Program-made: the position numbers and the translations under genes | The notes under the pieces: generated by a model | What the model was told of the DNA's origin: nothing | Seen by the model: the letters and a program-made list of their open reading frames with translations, nothing else | Databases searched by the model: none | Shown: positions 11,038-22,390 of the stretch, in pieces | Numbering within the stretch: the stretch's first letter is position 1 | Layout: the number at the start of each line of letters is the position of its first letter | Assembly: GCA_025529335.1 (NCBI GenBank) | Contig: JAMYHX010000009.1 | Span: 124,001 to 188,000, forward strand | Direction of reading: 5' to 3' | DNA length: 64,000 nt | Origin: Rhizopus sp. PT2906 | Lineage: Eukaryota > Mucoromycota > Mucoromycetes > Mucorales > Rhizopodaceae

Positions 11038-12255
11038 ATTATGTGTTCCTTGAAGAGGAATAATGATATAAACGAAAAATCCGAAAATATATCAGTTCAA
11101 GCGCAAGTCACAGTGGCTTATTCAACCACAGCTTGCTTCCCTTTCATCACTGCATAATCCCTCTCGCCGCAACTCAGTCTTGACTACAACAGTTTTACTG
11201 ATATAGTCTAAAGCATACGTTATACGTAATAATGTTAATGAATATCAAAGTGGTTTTGTCAATGATATAGTATAAAGAAAATGAATAAAAGGATAAGAAG
11301 GAGAGAAAAAATGACGATCCCCTTAAGCTTATAAAAGCTGTCAAGCGCATACACACATACATATATATATCTATACTCATATACATACATTAGATTCTAT
11401 AGTCAATATCTTATTTTGCCTTTTATTGTCATTTCAATACACTTTTTACATGGATTATTAGGACACATTGCAAGATCAATAAACACTTTTGTTGATTTTC
11501 TATGTCTTCTTTATTTGAGTATAACATAAATGTGGTCAACACATATAAAAAACACGTAACTGAAAAGGTTATTAGAGGCTTTATTTAAATAGTCTGACCT
11601 TGGCTTCTTCTTTAGACCAAAAAGTAAGATCAGCTATTCCCCAGTTAGCCCTAAGGTATGCTATATGCTTTACTCTTGTAAGAAACTGATATGTAGTATT
11701 ATAGATCATAAAATCAAAAACAGTACTGGCGTTGGCTGGAGGTAGTTTGGTTCTTATCAAACTTTGGACCCATCCACTCTCTTTCTTGCTCTCTTTTTCT
11801 TTTTTTCCCTTCTTTCTCCGGGCCAGTTATTGCTGGCCTATATAATACACCTTGGATAAGATATTAATAACTTCTTTATATGTTTACCCACTTTTCCTGC
11901 TTCTCTTTTTTTTTTTTTTCTCTTATAAACTCTCTCTTAATGTAAGTATTTAATATTAATACAGTAATCTAAATATTAATCACTTCTTTGTTCATTCTTT
12001 TGCTTCTGATGGGCTCTCTTTTATCATCATTTATTGTCTCTTTTATTATTATTTGTTGTCTGAAATTATCACTTTTTTACCAGTGTGCGAATAAAGTGTA
12101 TGTAGGGCTACATTCAAAGTAAAAATGATTGGATGAATTAAATTGAAACTCATACACAATCGCTTTTTTCTAATTTGTTGTTGTCGCCTTCTTTCTTGTT
12201 TTCTTCTTTTTTCTATTAAAAAATAGTATAGATTGCGCTTCTACATCAAATCACA
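11038..12255. other. Intergenic region holding dispersed repeat copy 1
   Basis: The start codons of the Rrp5-like gene (minus) and the WW gene (plus) face away from each other across about 1.2 kb. Apart from the dispersed repeat (11599-12090), I see only AT-rich sequence and pyrimidine tracts before 12240, which may be the WW gene's core promoter and leader. Confidence 0.6.
11599..12090 (+). repeat. Diverged dispersed repeat, copy 1
   Basis: About 490 bp that align, with gaps, to 24388-24780 in the same orientation. Shared blocks include cttggcttct, gccctaagg, actcttgtaagaaactga, gttat-gctggcc, gataagatatt, cttataaactctct, taatgtaagtatttaata, cttctgatgggctct and tttgttgtct. A short hairpin (ggccag ttattg ctggcc) is followed by TATATAAT. 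There is no coding capacity. It could be an old solo LTR, a SINE/MITE-like element or a non-coding transcription unit. Confidence 0.7.
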
Positions 12256-12984
12256 ATGGCACCAACAAAGAGTAATAATACATCAAAGGATACAAAAGAG
12301 GAGAAAGAAGTAGAAGAAAAGAAAGAAAAGGAACAGACAAGTGATCGTGACGAATCAGACCAAGAAACCAAGCAAGAAAGCCAAGACGCTTCTACTGATG
12401 ACTATGATGATAATAAAAAGGAACAGCAACAGGATACTAGCGTGTGGACTCCTGTTTGGGATGATAATGCAAAAGCATATTACTGGTGGAATACATCAAC
12501 TAACGAAACTACCTGGGTTAACCCTAATGTAACCGCAGAGAATCAAGAATATCAAAGTGCTGATAATTCAAATTTTCTATTAGACCCAGAGGCCAGAAAA
12601 AAGCTGGAAGCTGGTGAGGAGTTAACTGAAGAGGAAAAGTTACAAAGTTATATGCAAGCAAACCAAGCTTACACAGGCCAATATTATCCATCGCAGGATT
12701 ACTCCATGTATACATCACAGGCCTTTTTTAATGCTAGAACTGGAAGATTTACTACATCTGAAGATGCTAATCGCTTAAATCCTGAAAACCTTTCAATCGA
12801 AAATAGAGCAACAAGACAAATGCAGTTTTATTTTGATGTCGATGCTTATACGGAACAACGTAATAGACAAAGAATGATGGAAAAGGGAACAAAACGGAAA
12901 TTAACTCGAAAAGAAATTGAATACTTTAAAAAGATGAAGCAAGAAAAGAAGAACAAGAGAGCCAGAGAATGGCTTTTACAATAA
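12256..12984 (+). CDS. WW-domain protein with basic C-terminal motif
   Basis: A single exon encodes 242 residues. The N-terminal 60 residues are Lys/Glu-rich and probably disordered. One WW domain lies at about 62-92, with its two conserved tryptophans in SVWTPVWDD and NETTWVNP and a YYWW core. A conserved-looking C-terminus follows: a Tyr/Gln-rich middle, a segment reading TRQMQFYFDVDAY, and a basic helix (KRKLTRKEIEYFKKMKQEKK). WW domains bind Pro-rich ligands, and small fungal WW proteins of this build are often tied to transcription or splicing complexes. That role is inference; I cannot name the orthologue. The ATG has a clean AAATCACAATGG context and no intron is needed. Confidence 0.85.
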   Translation: MAPTKSNNTSKDTKEEKEVEEKKEKEQTSDRDESDQETKQESQDASTDDYDDNKKEQQQDTSVWTPVWDDNAKAYYWWNTSTNETTWVNPNVTAENQEYQSADNSNFLLDPEARKKLEAGEELTEEEKLQSYMQANQAYTGQYYPSQDYSMYTSQAFFNARTGRFTTSEDANRLNPENLSIENRATRQMQFYFDVDAYTEQRNRQRMMEKGTKRKLTRKEIEYFKKMKQEKKNKRAREWLLQ

Positions 12985-13137
12985 TAAAAACATGTATGTT
13001 CTACATTTATTCAAAGGCGCACGTTTTTAATCTGGAGAAGAGTGAAGCGCGTAGTGACTGTTTCATGATATGAAGAATTTAATCATGTAGAGAAAAACTT
13101 TGCTTTTTTCTTTGTGTTTATTTTTTAAAAAAGAGCA

Positions 13138-15706
13138 ATGAGGTAAATGAGAACGCTTCAAAGCGTGTTTTATGAGTGCTGCTTATAATAAACCACATTT
13201 AATATTTAAACCTTTATAATTAGTAAACGAAACCAAAGGTTAAAGAATAAACCTGACAGTAGTAGTAACATCAACTTTGTATTCAACCCAGATCAGCCCC
13301 TTAGTCGTAGTCTTAGCTTCACTGGAAGCGCGCCTACCAGTCCAGCTGCTTCTACCACAGGATTCAATATCGCAGGTACCGCTAGTTCTGCCTCTTCGGG
13401 CTTTGGCTCAGGAAACAAACAGCCATTTGTGTTTGGAAATGCCTCTAGTACTCAACCCAGCAATGCCTTCAGCTTTTCTTCACCAGGCTCACAGACATTT
13501 CCTTCTCCTTTGAAAAGAGGTGTTTCTGAGCTGCCTACTTCGGGACAATCAGATCGCAATAATGCTCTTAGACGTTCTACATCAGAATTTTCCTTTAGTA
13601 CTACTTCCAATCCAGCTACTCCCAATCCATTTGGCACTTCCTTAGGAGCCACTCCCATCTCCTTTGGCACGCCTGCTGCTTCAAGCACACCTGGTGCCAT
13701 CACCACTAGTACTTCCGGTTTTGCACCTGCAGCCAGCACAACAGGTAATGCGCCTGCATTTAGCTTTGCTCCTGTAACAGGATCGACAAGTGCCACACAA
13801 GCTGGAACCTCTACACCTGCTCCTGCTTTCACATTTGGCGCTACTAGTACCACTGCACCTTCCGCTTCATCTGGTGCCTTTAATAATACCACTTCTACAG
13901 CTGCACCCACGTCAACCTCCACAACCCAAACGACGGGTGCTTTTTCGTTTGGATCGTCCACAGCTAAACCATCGACAACAACAACATCCGGATTTACGTT
14001 TGGAAAGGTATCAGAACCTGCTTCCAGTACAGCTGCGCCTGCTTTTGCCTTTAGCAAGCCAGCTGAAGCTCCTCCTGCGGCGTCTACATCTGCATTCTCC
14101 TTTGGAAAGTCAGTGGAAGCACCCAAGACCAATCCAGCTCCTTCTTTTAGCTTTGTAAAACCTGCAGAGACAGCTCAGGTTTCACAGGCAGTATCTACTA
14201 CTGGAACAGCATCCACAACAGTAACAGCTCCTGCAACAACTACCAGCAGTAGCCCTTTTACATTTGGAGGTCTCGGCTCTACTTCAAAGTCTAGTACCAC
14301 ACCTGCAACAACTAGTTTTACGTTCGGTACTTCTACATCCACTACAAGTGCAACTACTACGACTACTGCCACGACTGCTGCTACTACAGCATCATCATCT
14401 GCTGCGCCTGTCTTCAGCTTTGGAGCAACCGCAAGCACCAGTAAACCTGCTCCAAGTCTTACATTTGGTACTCCAACCTCAACCACCTCTACCACCACTT
14501 CAAGTGCTCCTCCTACTACTACTACCACTACAGCAGCAACGACAAGTAGCTCTGCTCCAACCTTTTCATTCGGTGCATCCACCACAACAACAGAGAAAAA
14601 AGATGATAAAGGATCTACGCCTATTGTTACGAGTAACCCATTTACGTTTGGTACGACTGCACCTACTTCAACAAGTAGCTCATCAACAACTCCCGGTATC
14701 ACTACCAGTGCTCCAACTACCACTACAACCATTAGTCAGCCTGTAGTGGCAAAACCAAATCCATTCTCCTTCACAAAAGTACTGGATGACCTATCAAAGA
14801 TATCAACTCAACCTCCTGGTCAGATATATGCTTCTCTGGTCACCCCATCTTTAGCCAGTTTATAGTAAGTAAGAATAACCAAGGAAAGTAATTCAAAAAT
14901 CTCTTACTCCTCATTAAATAGTCAAACTCAAGTTGTTCACCATACAAATTTCAGAATTGACAATATCACGTCCACCACTCGATTTACCGAACTTCCTGAA
15001 CAAGCACAGAAAGAACTAGATGAGGTAGAGAAATACATACGTTTGGAAAGTCAACGAAGCGAGTATATCAGAAATCACAAGATGCCTCAACAAACACAGT
15101 TGATAAACCAATGCAAAGAAGATATAGAAGCCTTGTCACAGGTAAAGAGAAAGAGATACGAAAAAGATAAACATTAACATCTGTATAGAAAATGGATGCT
15201 CTCTCTAGTATGCTCAAGATGCGCTTAGAATCCACAGAGTCCTTGTACGATGACGTGAAGGAACAACTGAGACATGCGAATGATGGGTGTGCTGTTATTG
15301 AAGCATGTAGGCATCCTGGCACAGCGCCTCGTTGGCTCTTTGGTCGTTCGGATGAAGACGAGTAAGTGTTGTATGATCTTTCTATATAACTTTATTAACC
15401 ACGTCCTTAGTTACTTTTCATTACTGGCAAAGCAATTAACAAGTAGATTGGAAGAATATAAAAAGTGCATTTGGGAAATTGAACGAACAGCAGAATCATG
15501 GAGCAAGAATAGAGCTCAATCACCTCAAGGTAAATAGCACTGGTATTAGTAATGATATATTCTAATATACAATTATAGATATTGCACGCATTATGCATGC
15601 TCAAAATCAGACCTTCCTTGCTCTAGCCAACAAGGTTGCTTCCTTACATGAAGCAGTCGAACGAGAAAAAGAGTATTATAAACAGTACTTTAAAGTACAC
15701 GCTTAA
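13138..15706 (+). CDS. FG nucleoporin Nup58/Nup49-like (central channel Nup62 complex)
   Basis: Exons 13138-13142, 13224-14864, 14922-15141, 15189-15361, 15411-15529 and 15579-15706 join to 761 residues. About 500 residues are Thr/Ser/Ala-rich with dispersed FSFG, FTFG and FG repeats. The C-terminal 230 residues are coiled-coil and contain the Nup58/p45 signature around RFTELPEQAQKELDEVEKYI. Nup58 (yeast Nup49) pairs with Nup62/Nsp1 and Nup54/Nup57 to form the permeability barrier of the pore. The first exon of just 5 nt (ATGAG) is my inference. It gives donor gtaaat and acceptor aattag, and no other in-frame ATG precedes the FG region after the stop at 13207. If wrong, translation starts at an undetected upstream exon. 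Confidence 0.85.
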
Positions 15707-15921
15707 AAATATCCACATACACACTTTTTCCCCCCTTTTCTTTTTTTTTTATAATGATTCTTTTTTTACCCTTCAATAAAGAAAAGAAATCTTTCCTTAC
15801 AAGCGGGAGACTGTTTAATCATAGTAGCTGCAAAGAAGCGTGTCTGTGTTTGTGTGTGTATACATATTTATATCCAAAATGTCTCTTTTAATAATGTTTT
15901 TTTGTGTTCAAAATAATGCAT

Positions 15922-16419
15922 CTAGTGGCGAGGAGTAACCTTGATGTTGTCAAAAGCTTCACGTTCAGCACGTTCAGCAGCAACTTGGTTGATATAAGGT
16001 TGAAGATATCTCTTGTCCTATTTTCAAATATCTCTGTGAGTTTTGATTTTTAGTATTTAAAGTGTATATTACCTCTTCTGGCTTGACCCATTGTTCCTTG
16101 GGCAAGAGTGTGTGAGTCAAAGAACATTGTTGAGCAACACGGATACGGTAAGCACGATCGTAAGCAGCACGAGGTTCGGCAATTTCAAAACGACGGAGAG
16201 CTTCTTGAACTAATTCACTTTCCTCTGAAACCAAGTCATCGTACTTGAGACCTATATACATTATATTCAGCATTGGTGATTCTAATTGGGCTCTTTTGTT
16301 TTGTAAAAGTTACCGATTTGTCTGTAACCGGCGGTATTGGCATAAGCAGAAGCAAGAGGCTTGACCAAACCAGAAAGGAGCTTAGAATTTTGAACAAAGG
16401 ACTTGAGTGACAAGGACAT
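15922..16419 (-). CDS. QCR7: Cytochrome bc1 complex subunit 7 (Qcr7/UQCRB)
   Basis: Three exons (16314-16419, 16073-16251, 15922-16017) give 126 residues, the usual family length (yeast Qcr7 127). The sequence begins MSLSLKSFVQNSKLLSGL, continues AGYRQIGLKYDDL and contains EEALRRFEIAEPRAAYDRAY and LPKEQWVKPEEDKRYLQPYI, all hallmarks of the 14-kDa subunit. It is a matrix-side, helical, non-redox subunit of mitochondrial complex III needed for assembly. There is no separate cleavable presequence, as is usual for Qcr7. It lies tail-to-tail with Nup58 (215 bp between stops) and downstream of the dynein chain gene on the same strand. Confidence 0.95.
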
Positions 16420-16657
16420 TATAGTAAATAAAGCTCAAGAGTGGGGAGAGGAGGGGGTAAAAAGCAACAAATTTTCCAAGCTGACTTTTTTTTGTCCAAG
16501 GATTCAGCTCACATCCCCCGGCGGCTTTTTCCTAGAGTCTACGTCATCTTTTTTACAAGTGCGACATCTCTTTCTGGAAATAGTATATCTCTTTCCGACT
16601 ATATACAGAAAGAGAAAGAAAGAGAAAGGGAAGAATAGCGATGGATTTATTATTAAT

Positions 16658-19029
16658 TTAAGGTTTGCTAATGAATTGTCTCATGCGGTCTAATTCTTTA
16701 TGGACATCTTTTCTACTCACTGTGGGCCGTCTTCCTGTTCCTGACGGTGCTGTGTTATTTGCTAACTGATCACCATCACGTGCACCTAATAGTGAAGTAG
16801 GTGATGAACCGCCTGTAGAGGCCTTTTTAGATAGCAGCGATTGGAAAAAGTTAGCCAATACTTCATGAGAGGGACCACCGGGCGTTCCTGGTTGTCCAGT
16901 TCCGTTTGCTGCATCAACAGGTGATAAAGATGATGTGGTGGAAGTGGCAGCTGCAGAAGGTGAAATAGACGATCCACTCGTTTCTGATGTTAAGTTGACA
17001 GCCCCATTTGAGCTGCCTGAAGCCGCTGTTGATAGAATAGGACTTGTTGATAGCTAATCAAGATGTTAATCACCTTGCCTTACCATGCTCCTGTTTCTTC
17101 TTTTTTTTTTTTACCTTGGCTGGCTTATCCATGCTAACATCCTAAATTAAAAATTCCATTTAGCCAGAGCACATATGCATCATATCATCGATTCATATAC
17201 TTACTCTAAGTTTATTGCCATCACCTGGACGCATGAGATCAATCTCCGAGACGCCAATGGGCCCTACAACGCCTGGTCGAGTAGTTGTTGCACCTGTTCC
17301 TTTTCGACTTGGCAACTCTGAGACATGCTTCAATGTCTCATAATGTCTATCCAAAAATGCTTGTTCATCTTCACAAGTGACAGGCGGAGGCATTGTGTGT
17401 AATGGCTGTTGTTGTTTTTTAGAAAATGTGAGGATTTTTCTTTTTCTTATTCCGTACCTGGTCTTTAGCTAATGGGTCTGATATGACCTCTTCATAGATT
17501 CCTCTAGCACCATGAGCTCCTGGCTGCTGTCTATCTGTCACTGCATCCATATCTGTATCCCAGCCTTGATTGACTGCCTCACAGTCAAATCCTTCTCGTA
17601 ACACTCGCAGCTTTCCCCATGAGTCCCAACCGGATGGTACAAGGACGACATCTCTTTCAATCACCTGTGCTTTCATGTTGAATGGATATGGTTTTGTTGG
17701 TGTAGATAATAGTCTGTGAAGAATATATTGGCGTAAATTATGAAAGGTATAAGGCTGAAGGGTTGACGTGTAGAATAAGGCAGCACCATCTATAGAAAGA
17801 CACATGTCAATTTGCTCCCGAGTAAAATTTCTCTTTCTTTAGGAAAACTTACATTTCATACATATACAACGAAGCATTTGTTGAATAAAATCAAAGTGCT
17901 CATCTTTATAATCCATTGTTTGATCAAGCATGTTGGTTGCATCACTCTACGAAAATATAGTCAGAAAACGCCTTTTTGATCCATTGTTTGATCGAACCTT
18001 GGTGCAGACGACAATGATGGGTATACCTAAATTATTGGTCAGGGTACCTTGACTTAAGGGTAAAGTGACTTGATCTGCAGAGGTTGTGGTGGTAACTAGA
18101 GGTGCAGTAGCAGATGCAGTTGCAGTTGGAAAATTGGTGCTTGTAGTCGTATTTGGTGTAGATGGTACTGATCCCGTTGATGTAGACGTAGTGACATTTA
18201 GTGGGTTTGTAGTAACTGGTTCTGCATATGTCTGAAGATAATGCTCCACTGATACGTATAGAATTAGCATTGAGTCTTTTTACATGCACTTGTATAATGA
18301 CTATACCTTTTTCTCTAAGTTCATCCACAATAGCCTTTCCTCTACTCCAGGTTTCACCTGCTGAACCATCCTTACATATCTCATTGATTCTGTGTTCTAC
18401 TACATGTATCCATCTTTGAAGTGATTCCAGAAATGACCAAGGACGCGTCCAGTCCAATAGGATGATAACGCATGAATCAGCTAATGTGTCTGTACTGAGG
18501 GCAAATTTAAGTAAAGGCAAATATTCGGAGGCTGATAGACCTAATTGATATACGCCTAAGCGAGCAATAGCTTTTTTTGGTGTTGATTAATCTTTCTCTT
18601 GTTACTCTTTAAACCACATTGTACCTTCATTCTCTTCATCCTGCACATCAATCATATTGTACCCTAGTGCTAATGTACTTCTTGTGTCATCATCGAGATT
18701 CTCTACTGGAAGTGGAACATAGTTATTGTTGACTCCAAATGATGTTGGCACATCGTCATTATCTGCTTGCACTACTTGTGGTCCAGGATCATTTTTTAGG
18801 AAATGTATTAATGTTGACTTGCCAGTTGCAGGATCACCTTTTGTGATGTGTAAATGTTAATACTTTATAGAACGGAGATGCTATTTTATATAGTACCTAA
18901 TACAAGCACTCTTTTGGTAGGCACCATTCTAGAAGACGCTACATTAGATAATATTGTAGACCAAATCTCTTCTTTTTCTGTTTGTTGTTGTTGTTGCTGC
19001 TGCTGTTGTTGTTGTATATTGATTGTCAT
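16658..19029 (-). CDS. Cytoplasmic dynein light intermediate chain
   Basis: Nine exons (18897-19029, 18625-18837, 18307-18570, 17998-18248, 17853-17946, 17458-17789, 17205-17405, 17115-17141, 16658-17053) give 636 residues. An N-terminal poly-Gln run is followed by a Ras-like fold with P-loop GDPATGKST (residues 45-53). Conserved DLIC blocks follow: IILLDWTRPWSF, GIPIIVVCTKSDA, DEHFDFIQQMLR and YGAALFYTST. A Ser/Thr/Ala-rich insertion sits before the GIPIIVVCTK block, where metazoan DLICs also vary. The C-terminal 200 residues are disordered, ending in a helix (SRKDVHKELDRMRQFISKP). In animals the DLIC C-tail binds cargo adaptors. It is a subunit of the minus-end microtubule motor. The palindromic insertion begins about 58 bp upstream of the start codon, so the native promoter may have been displaced. 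Confidence 0.93.
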
Positions 19030-19072
19030 TATCAAAGAGAAAATGAGGGAAAGGGGGAGAAAGAAGCGTACA

Positions 19073-19087
19073 GTATTCGCACTTTAA
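19073..19087 (+). repeat. Putative target-site duplication, left copy
   Basis: The 15 bases gtattcgcactttaa are identical in direct orientation to 23716-23730 and the flanking bases differ on both sides. The last four bases of the right arm overlap the right copy. Confidence 0.65.
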
Positions 19088-19329
19088 ATTTAGACAGATG
19101 GTCAGACGAATTAAAATTAAATTTCAGATATTCAGTTTACCTTTTCCAGATGAATAAAAAATGGATACGATTAAGAAGGATTTTATTTGATAATAATTTT
19201 TTAATGGTCGATGAGCACAAAGTATCTTCATGCTGTATTGCCCGGGTCAGGTCGCAGTGTTAAAAGGGATGAAAGCCCCTTTTGGGATTAAAGGGAAGGC
19301 GCAAAAGTATTATGTACTAGGGATGATAA

Positions 19330-20108
19330 TTAACTATCTGAAAATTTTTGCTGAATGTAACGAAGACGTTTGACAAAGGGTTCACCAAGTTGGTTTGAAG
19401 CTTCAGGGAACTGAGCGTGAGCTAAGTAGTCCATTTCGAGTAACATTGCACATATGGAAGGCCAACGAATGAGCCAGGCATCGATTGATTTTCTCGCTTT
19501 CCTGGTAAGGAATGTTGGTGGTAAGAGGTTCAAAAGATAGGAAAGTGGATCGGCAATAGATTTGGGCATCTGAAGGCGGTTATGCATATCTAAACAAGAA
19601 AAAACTATGCTGACGTGAAAAAAGTCCATTTGGGTGAAAGGGGCAGGCTTGGGGTTTACCAAGAGGTAACCAACCTAGTCGCCATCTCACACAATGAGAC
19701 CGTTCACTTCTTGTCATTGGTATCCGAAGAATGGGGTCAACAATTAGATCATTACGGCAGTGGGACAGAAGTTTAGCATATTTTTCTTGGAGCTTCGAAC
19801 GGTGGTTGTCAATCAGGAATTGTCTTTGTTTTCTAATAAAGCTATTATGAGACATAGTTTCAAAATGTTCATTGCTGATGGATGTCCATAAAGTTGAGGG
19901 CTTGGTCTTTTGAGCGTTCTTCACGCCAACTGCGCTCTGATGAATGGATAGTTGGAAGTTGGACCTTTATTACCCTTCTTTCAGACGAATGTCGCGTATT
20001 AATTATACTTTTACCTCGTTGGTTTGATGTCACTGTATGGCGGAAGTCACCGGCCCTGACGGTACTCATATTTTGACAACTCCCAACTACGCTGCGTGCA
20101 ATCTTCAA
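19330..20108 (-). pseudogene. Non-LTR retrotransposon reverse-transcriptase C-terminus, left-arm copy, broken
   Basis: Overlapping minus-strand frames encode the C-terminal region seen in Mucorales LINE ORF2 proteins. Recognisable blocks are MTRSERSHCVRWRLGWLP followed by a Cys/His pair (CPFHP), then CLDMHNRLQMP, DPLSYLLNLLP and WLIRWPSICAMLLEMDYL. No catalytic YxDD core is present, so only the tail of the enzyme is here. The frame breaks at a run of six T/A bases just before CLDMHNRL, where one base fewer would keep it open. Identification is by pattern memory of the family. Confidence 0.65.
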
Positions 20109-20349
20109 GCATTAATTTTTACATAGACGTAAGTGCAAAATAATGATCCGAAAAGTAAGCATTACATTTACTAATAGCTACTCAATTTTCGTCACTTTAA
20201 AACTGGTTGATTGTCTCTACAAGGTGAACACAACAAAAGCTGGCAGTATATGAACCTTCAGACTCAGCCTTGTCCCTGTGAATTTAATCGTTACTCTTTC
20301 TTTTCCTTTTTGTGGATTAAAGACAGCTTTACACCTTTTGCCAAAATGC

Positions 20350-20493
20350 TGTCGCAAAAAAAAAAATTAAAGTATCGTACTTTTAAAAAAAACAGTGTCG
20401 TATATTTTTAGAAAAGAGTGTCGCACAATCAAGAAGAATTGTGTCGCATCTAAAGAAAAAAATAGTGTCGTGCCTTTCAAAAAAAAGATGTCG
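20350..20493 (+). repeat. Seven-unit 23-bp-period motif array (TGTCG), left arm
   Basis: The pentamer TGTCG (TATCG in one unit) starts at 20350, 20373, 20396, 20419, 20442, 20466 and 20489, a period of 23 bases with one step of 24. Each unit continues with C or T, A and an A-rich filler. Core spacing is conserved while the filler varies, which fits bound sites rather than recent slippage. A further inverted TGTCG lies at about 20710 in the centre. Confidence 0.75.
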
Positions 20494-20979
20494 CAAGACA
20501 GTCAATTAAACTCTTTGTCAGGATCCAATTCCAATTTAGATAATACCATGTGCGTGTGTATTATTGTTTTTTTTGTTCATCTTGACTCGTAACAATTGCT
20601 GAACACTTTCAAATGACCCATGAGATTAGACCTCGTCAAAAACTTAACTCCTCAGTTGTAAACTACAGAGCTTTTCCTTTTCTCTACAAGGATTCTAATT
20701 TATTAAAAAAAGTACGACACTGTTTTTTTTAATCGTGCGTTATCGTTTTAGCAAAAGGTGCACGAGTCAAGAAGTCTTCATAAAGGAGTTCTTCAGTTCA
20801 CTTTATATGAATATGAATATACCGCCTATGTATTTTATCACTACATCTACGATACAAGTTTTTTTTTTTTTTTTTACTTTTGAGGGTGTTTATTGTATGC
20901 AGAACATAAAAATGGACTTTCATACTTTATAACTTGATTTTTCTTTTTCTTTTTTTTTAAGTTACCTTCATTGTAAAAG

Positions 20980-21130
20980 TAGGAGTATGCAAGCAAACCC
21001 CAAAAAGAGGAATATAAAAGTAGACCCGCTTTTACAAAATGAAGGAATATAATATAGTAACCAGGAAATATAATAGTAAACCCCAAAAAAGGGCTATAAT
21101 AGTAAACCCAGTTAAAATGAATATATAATT
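20980..21130 (+). repeat. Degenerate short repeats (TATAATAGTAAACCC-like) in the element centre
   Basis: Several imperfect copies of a 15-25 bp unit reading approximately ggaatataatagtaaacccc occur between 20995 and 21115, separated by A-rich filler. They lie between the left array and the central gene and could be part of its promoter or an element-specific repeat. Confidence 0.5.
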
Positions 21131-21266
21131 TTTTAAAAAAAAGAGCTCTATTTATAATTAAAAATTTGAAATTCTTATCTGTGACTTGTAGGAAAATCTG
21201 CAATCATTTTTTATTGGGCGAGTATCTTTTTTAACTCCACGCCCACTCGCCTATCGATTTACTTAA

Positions 21267-22092
21267 ATCGTAACTTTCGATTTATTTCGTATCGATTTCT
21301 TTGGCAAAATAAAAAGTCAATGTGACAGTTGCTGGAAACGCAATTGCCATGTGTATGTTCAAGGGGAACGTTTAGTGAACTTAAACGGTCCAGAACTTGA
21401 AAGAAGAATAAATAATTGCTCAATCGTAAGGGTGATTCACGTCTATAAAGAAAGTCAAAAAGGGTACGTGGAAAAAGCGAAAAAGCTGCGTAAAAACTTA
21501 GAATTAACTTTTCAACTTGATTACAGATATGCGCATTTACACTTTGGAACGATTGCTGAGTCAAGTAAATTTTTTAATACTTACGCTGTGAATATGAATA
21601 TTTTCTGCCCATTGTTACCAATTCAAGTGAAGCCAGCTTTAACCAAAGGAAAAGCTGTTTTATATGTAAGTTATGCTACTTAAACACTTGAAAAGATGTA
21701 ATACACTGTACTAATAAACGCTATTTAGAATACAATCGCGACAAACATCTCTGATGAGGACGTTCCACGCAAAAAAAGTTTTATGTAAATGTCAACCCTT
21801 GGCTGCACAAGGCGATACACTGAATTTGGCCTCCGTTAGTCAGCAGACACATGCTGAGCCTACAGCCACAACTATATCCACATCCACATCTTCATCCATA
21901 CCCACACCCACTGAGCCGAGACCTCTTGAGCCTACAGCTACTGAACTGGTACTTGCTGAAGATAAACCAGAAGCTGCGTGGCGAGCATCTCTGAAACGAT
22001 CAATTGAAGCCTTGGAAGTAGATTTAAAACAAAAGGAACGGGAAGTTCACGCTATTAAAAAAAAAATTAAAGTATTAAAAGAACAGTTGTAA
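21267..22092 (+). pseudogene. Central gene of the palindromic element, unknown function, one-base frameshift
   Basis: I do not recognise the protein. A frame opens at 21267 with no ATG near its start and carries a Cys/His cluster (CDSCWKRNCH). It then has a basic middle (VYKESQKGYVEKAKKLRK) up to an intron-like gap at 21666-21728 (gtaagt ... atttag). Exon 2 runs in frame to a run of seven A at 21771-21777. With seven A the frame stops at once. In the next frame it stays open to 22092 and encodes a Ser/Thr/Pro-rich linker plus a clear coiled coil (SIEALEVDLKQKEREVHAIK). So the reading frame appears broken by one extra A, or by a base-calling error. No transposase signature is visible. Confidence 0.5.
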
Positions 22093-22390
22093 TACTTTTC
22101 CCAACTCTGTATGTTCAGGACGCTTTTTATAAATAATCTCACTAAAATAAAACACTGATCTATCGACCAATATCGTTTAATCTGTTCATATGAATCTTTG
22201 ACTAGATATTCACAAAGATGAACGACAACTGAGGAGTTAAGTTTTTGACGAGGTCTAATCTCATGGGTCATTTGAAAGTGTTCAGCAATTGTTACGAGTC
22301 AAGATGAACAAAAAAAACAATAATACACACGCACATGGTATTATCTAAATTGGAATTGGATCCTGACAAAGAGTTTAATTGACTGTCTTG

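Larger units (their letters stand above)
19165..20659. repeat. Left arm of the 1,495-bp perfect inverted repeat
   Basis: This arm is the exact reverse complement of 22225-23719 by direct reading. Its outer end is atacgattaagaagg and its inner end is aactcctcagttgt. It is coding on the minus strand for a broken reverse-transcriptase tail and holds the 23-bp-period array near its inner end. Confidence 0.92.

Noticed and set aside
13452..14732. Long open frames antisense to the Nup58 FG region (226 and 185 codons)
   Set aside because: They are shadows of the Thr/Ser/Ala codons; the products are Val/Ala-rich low complexity without domains.
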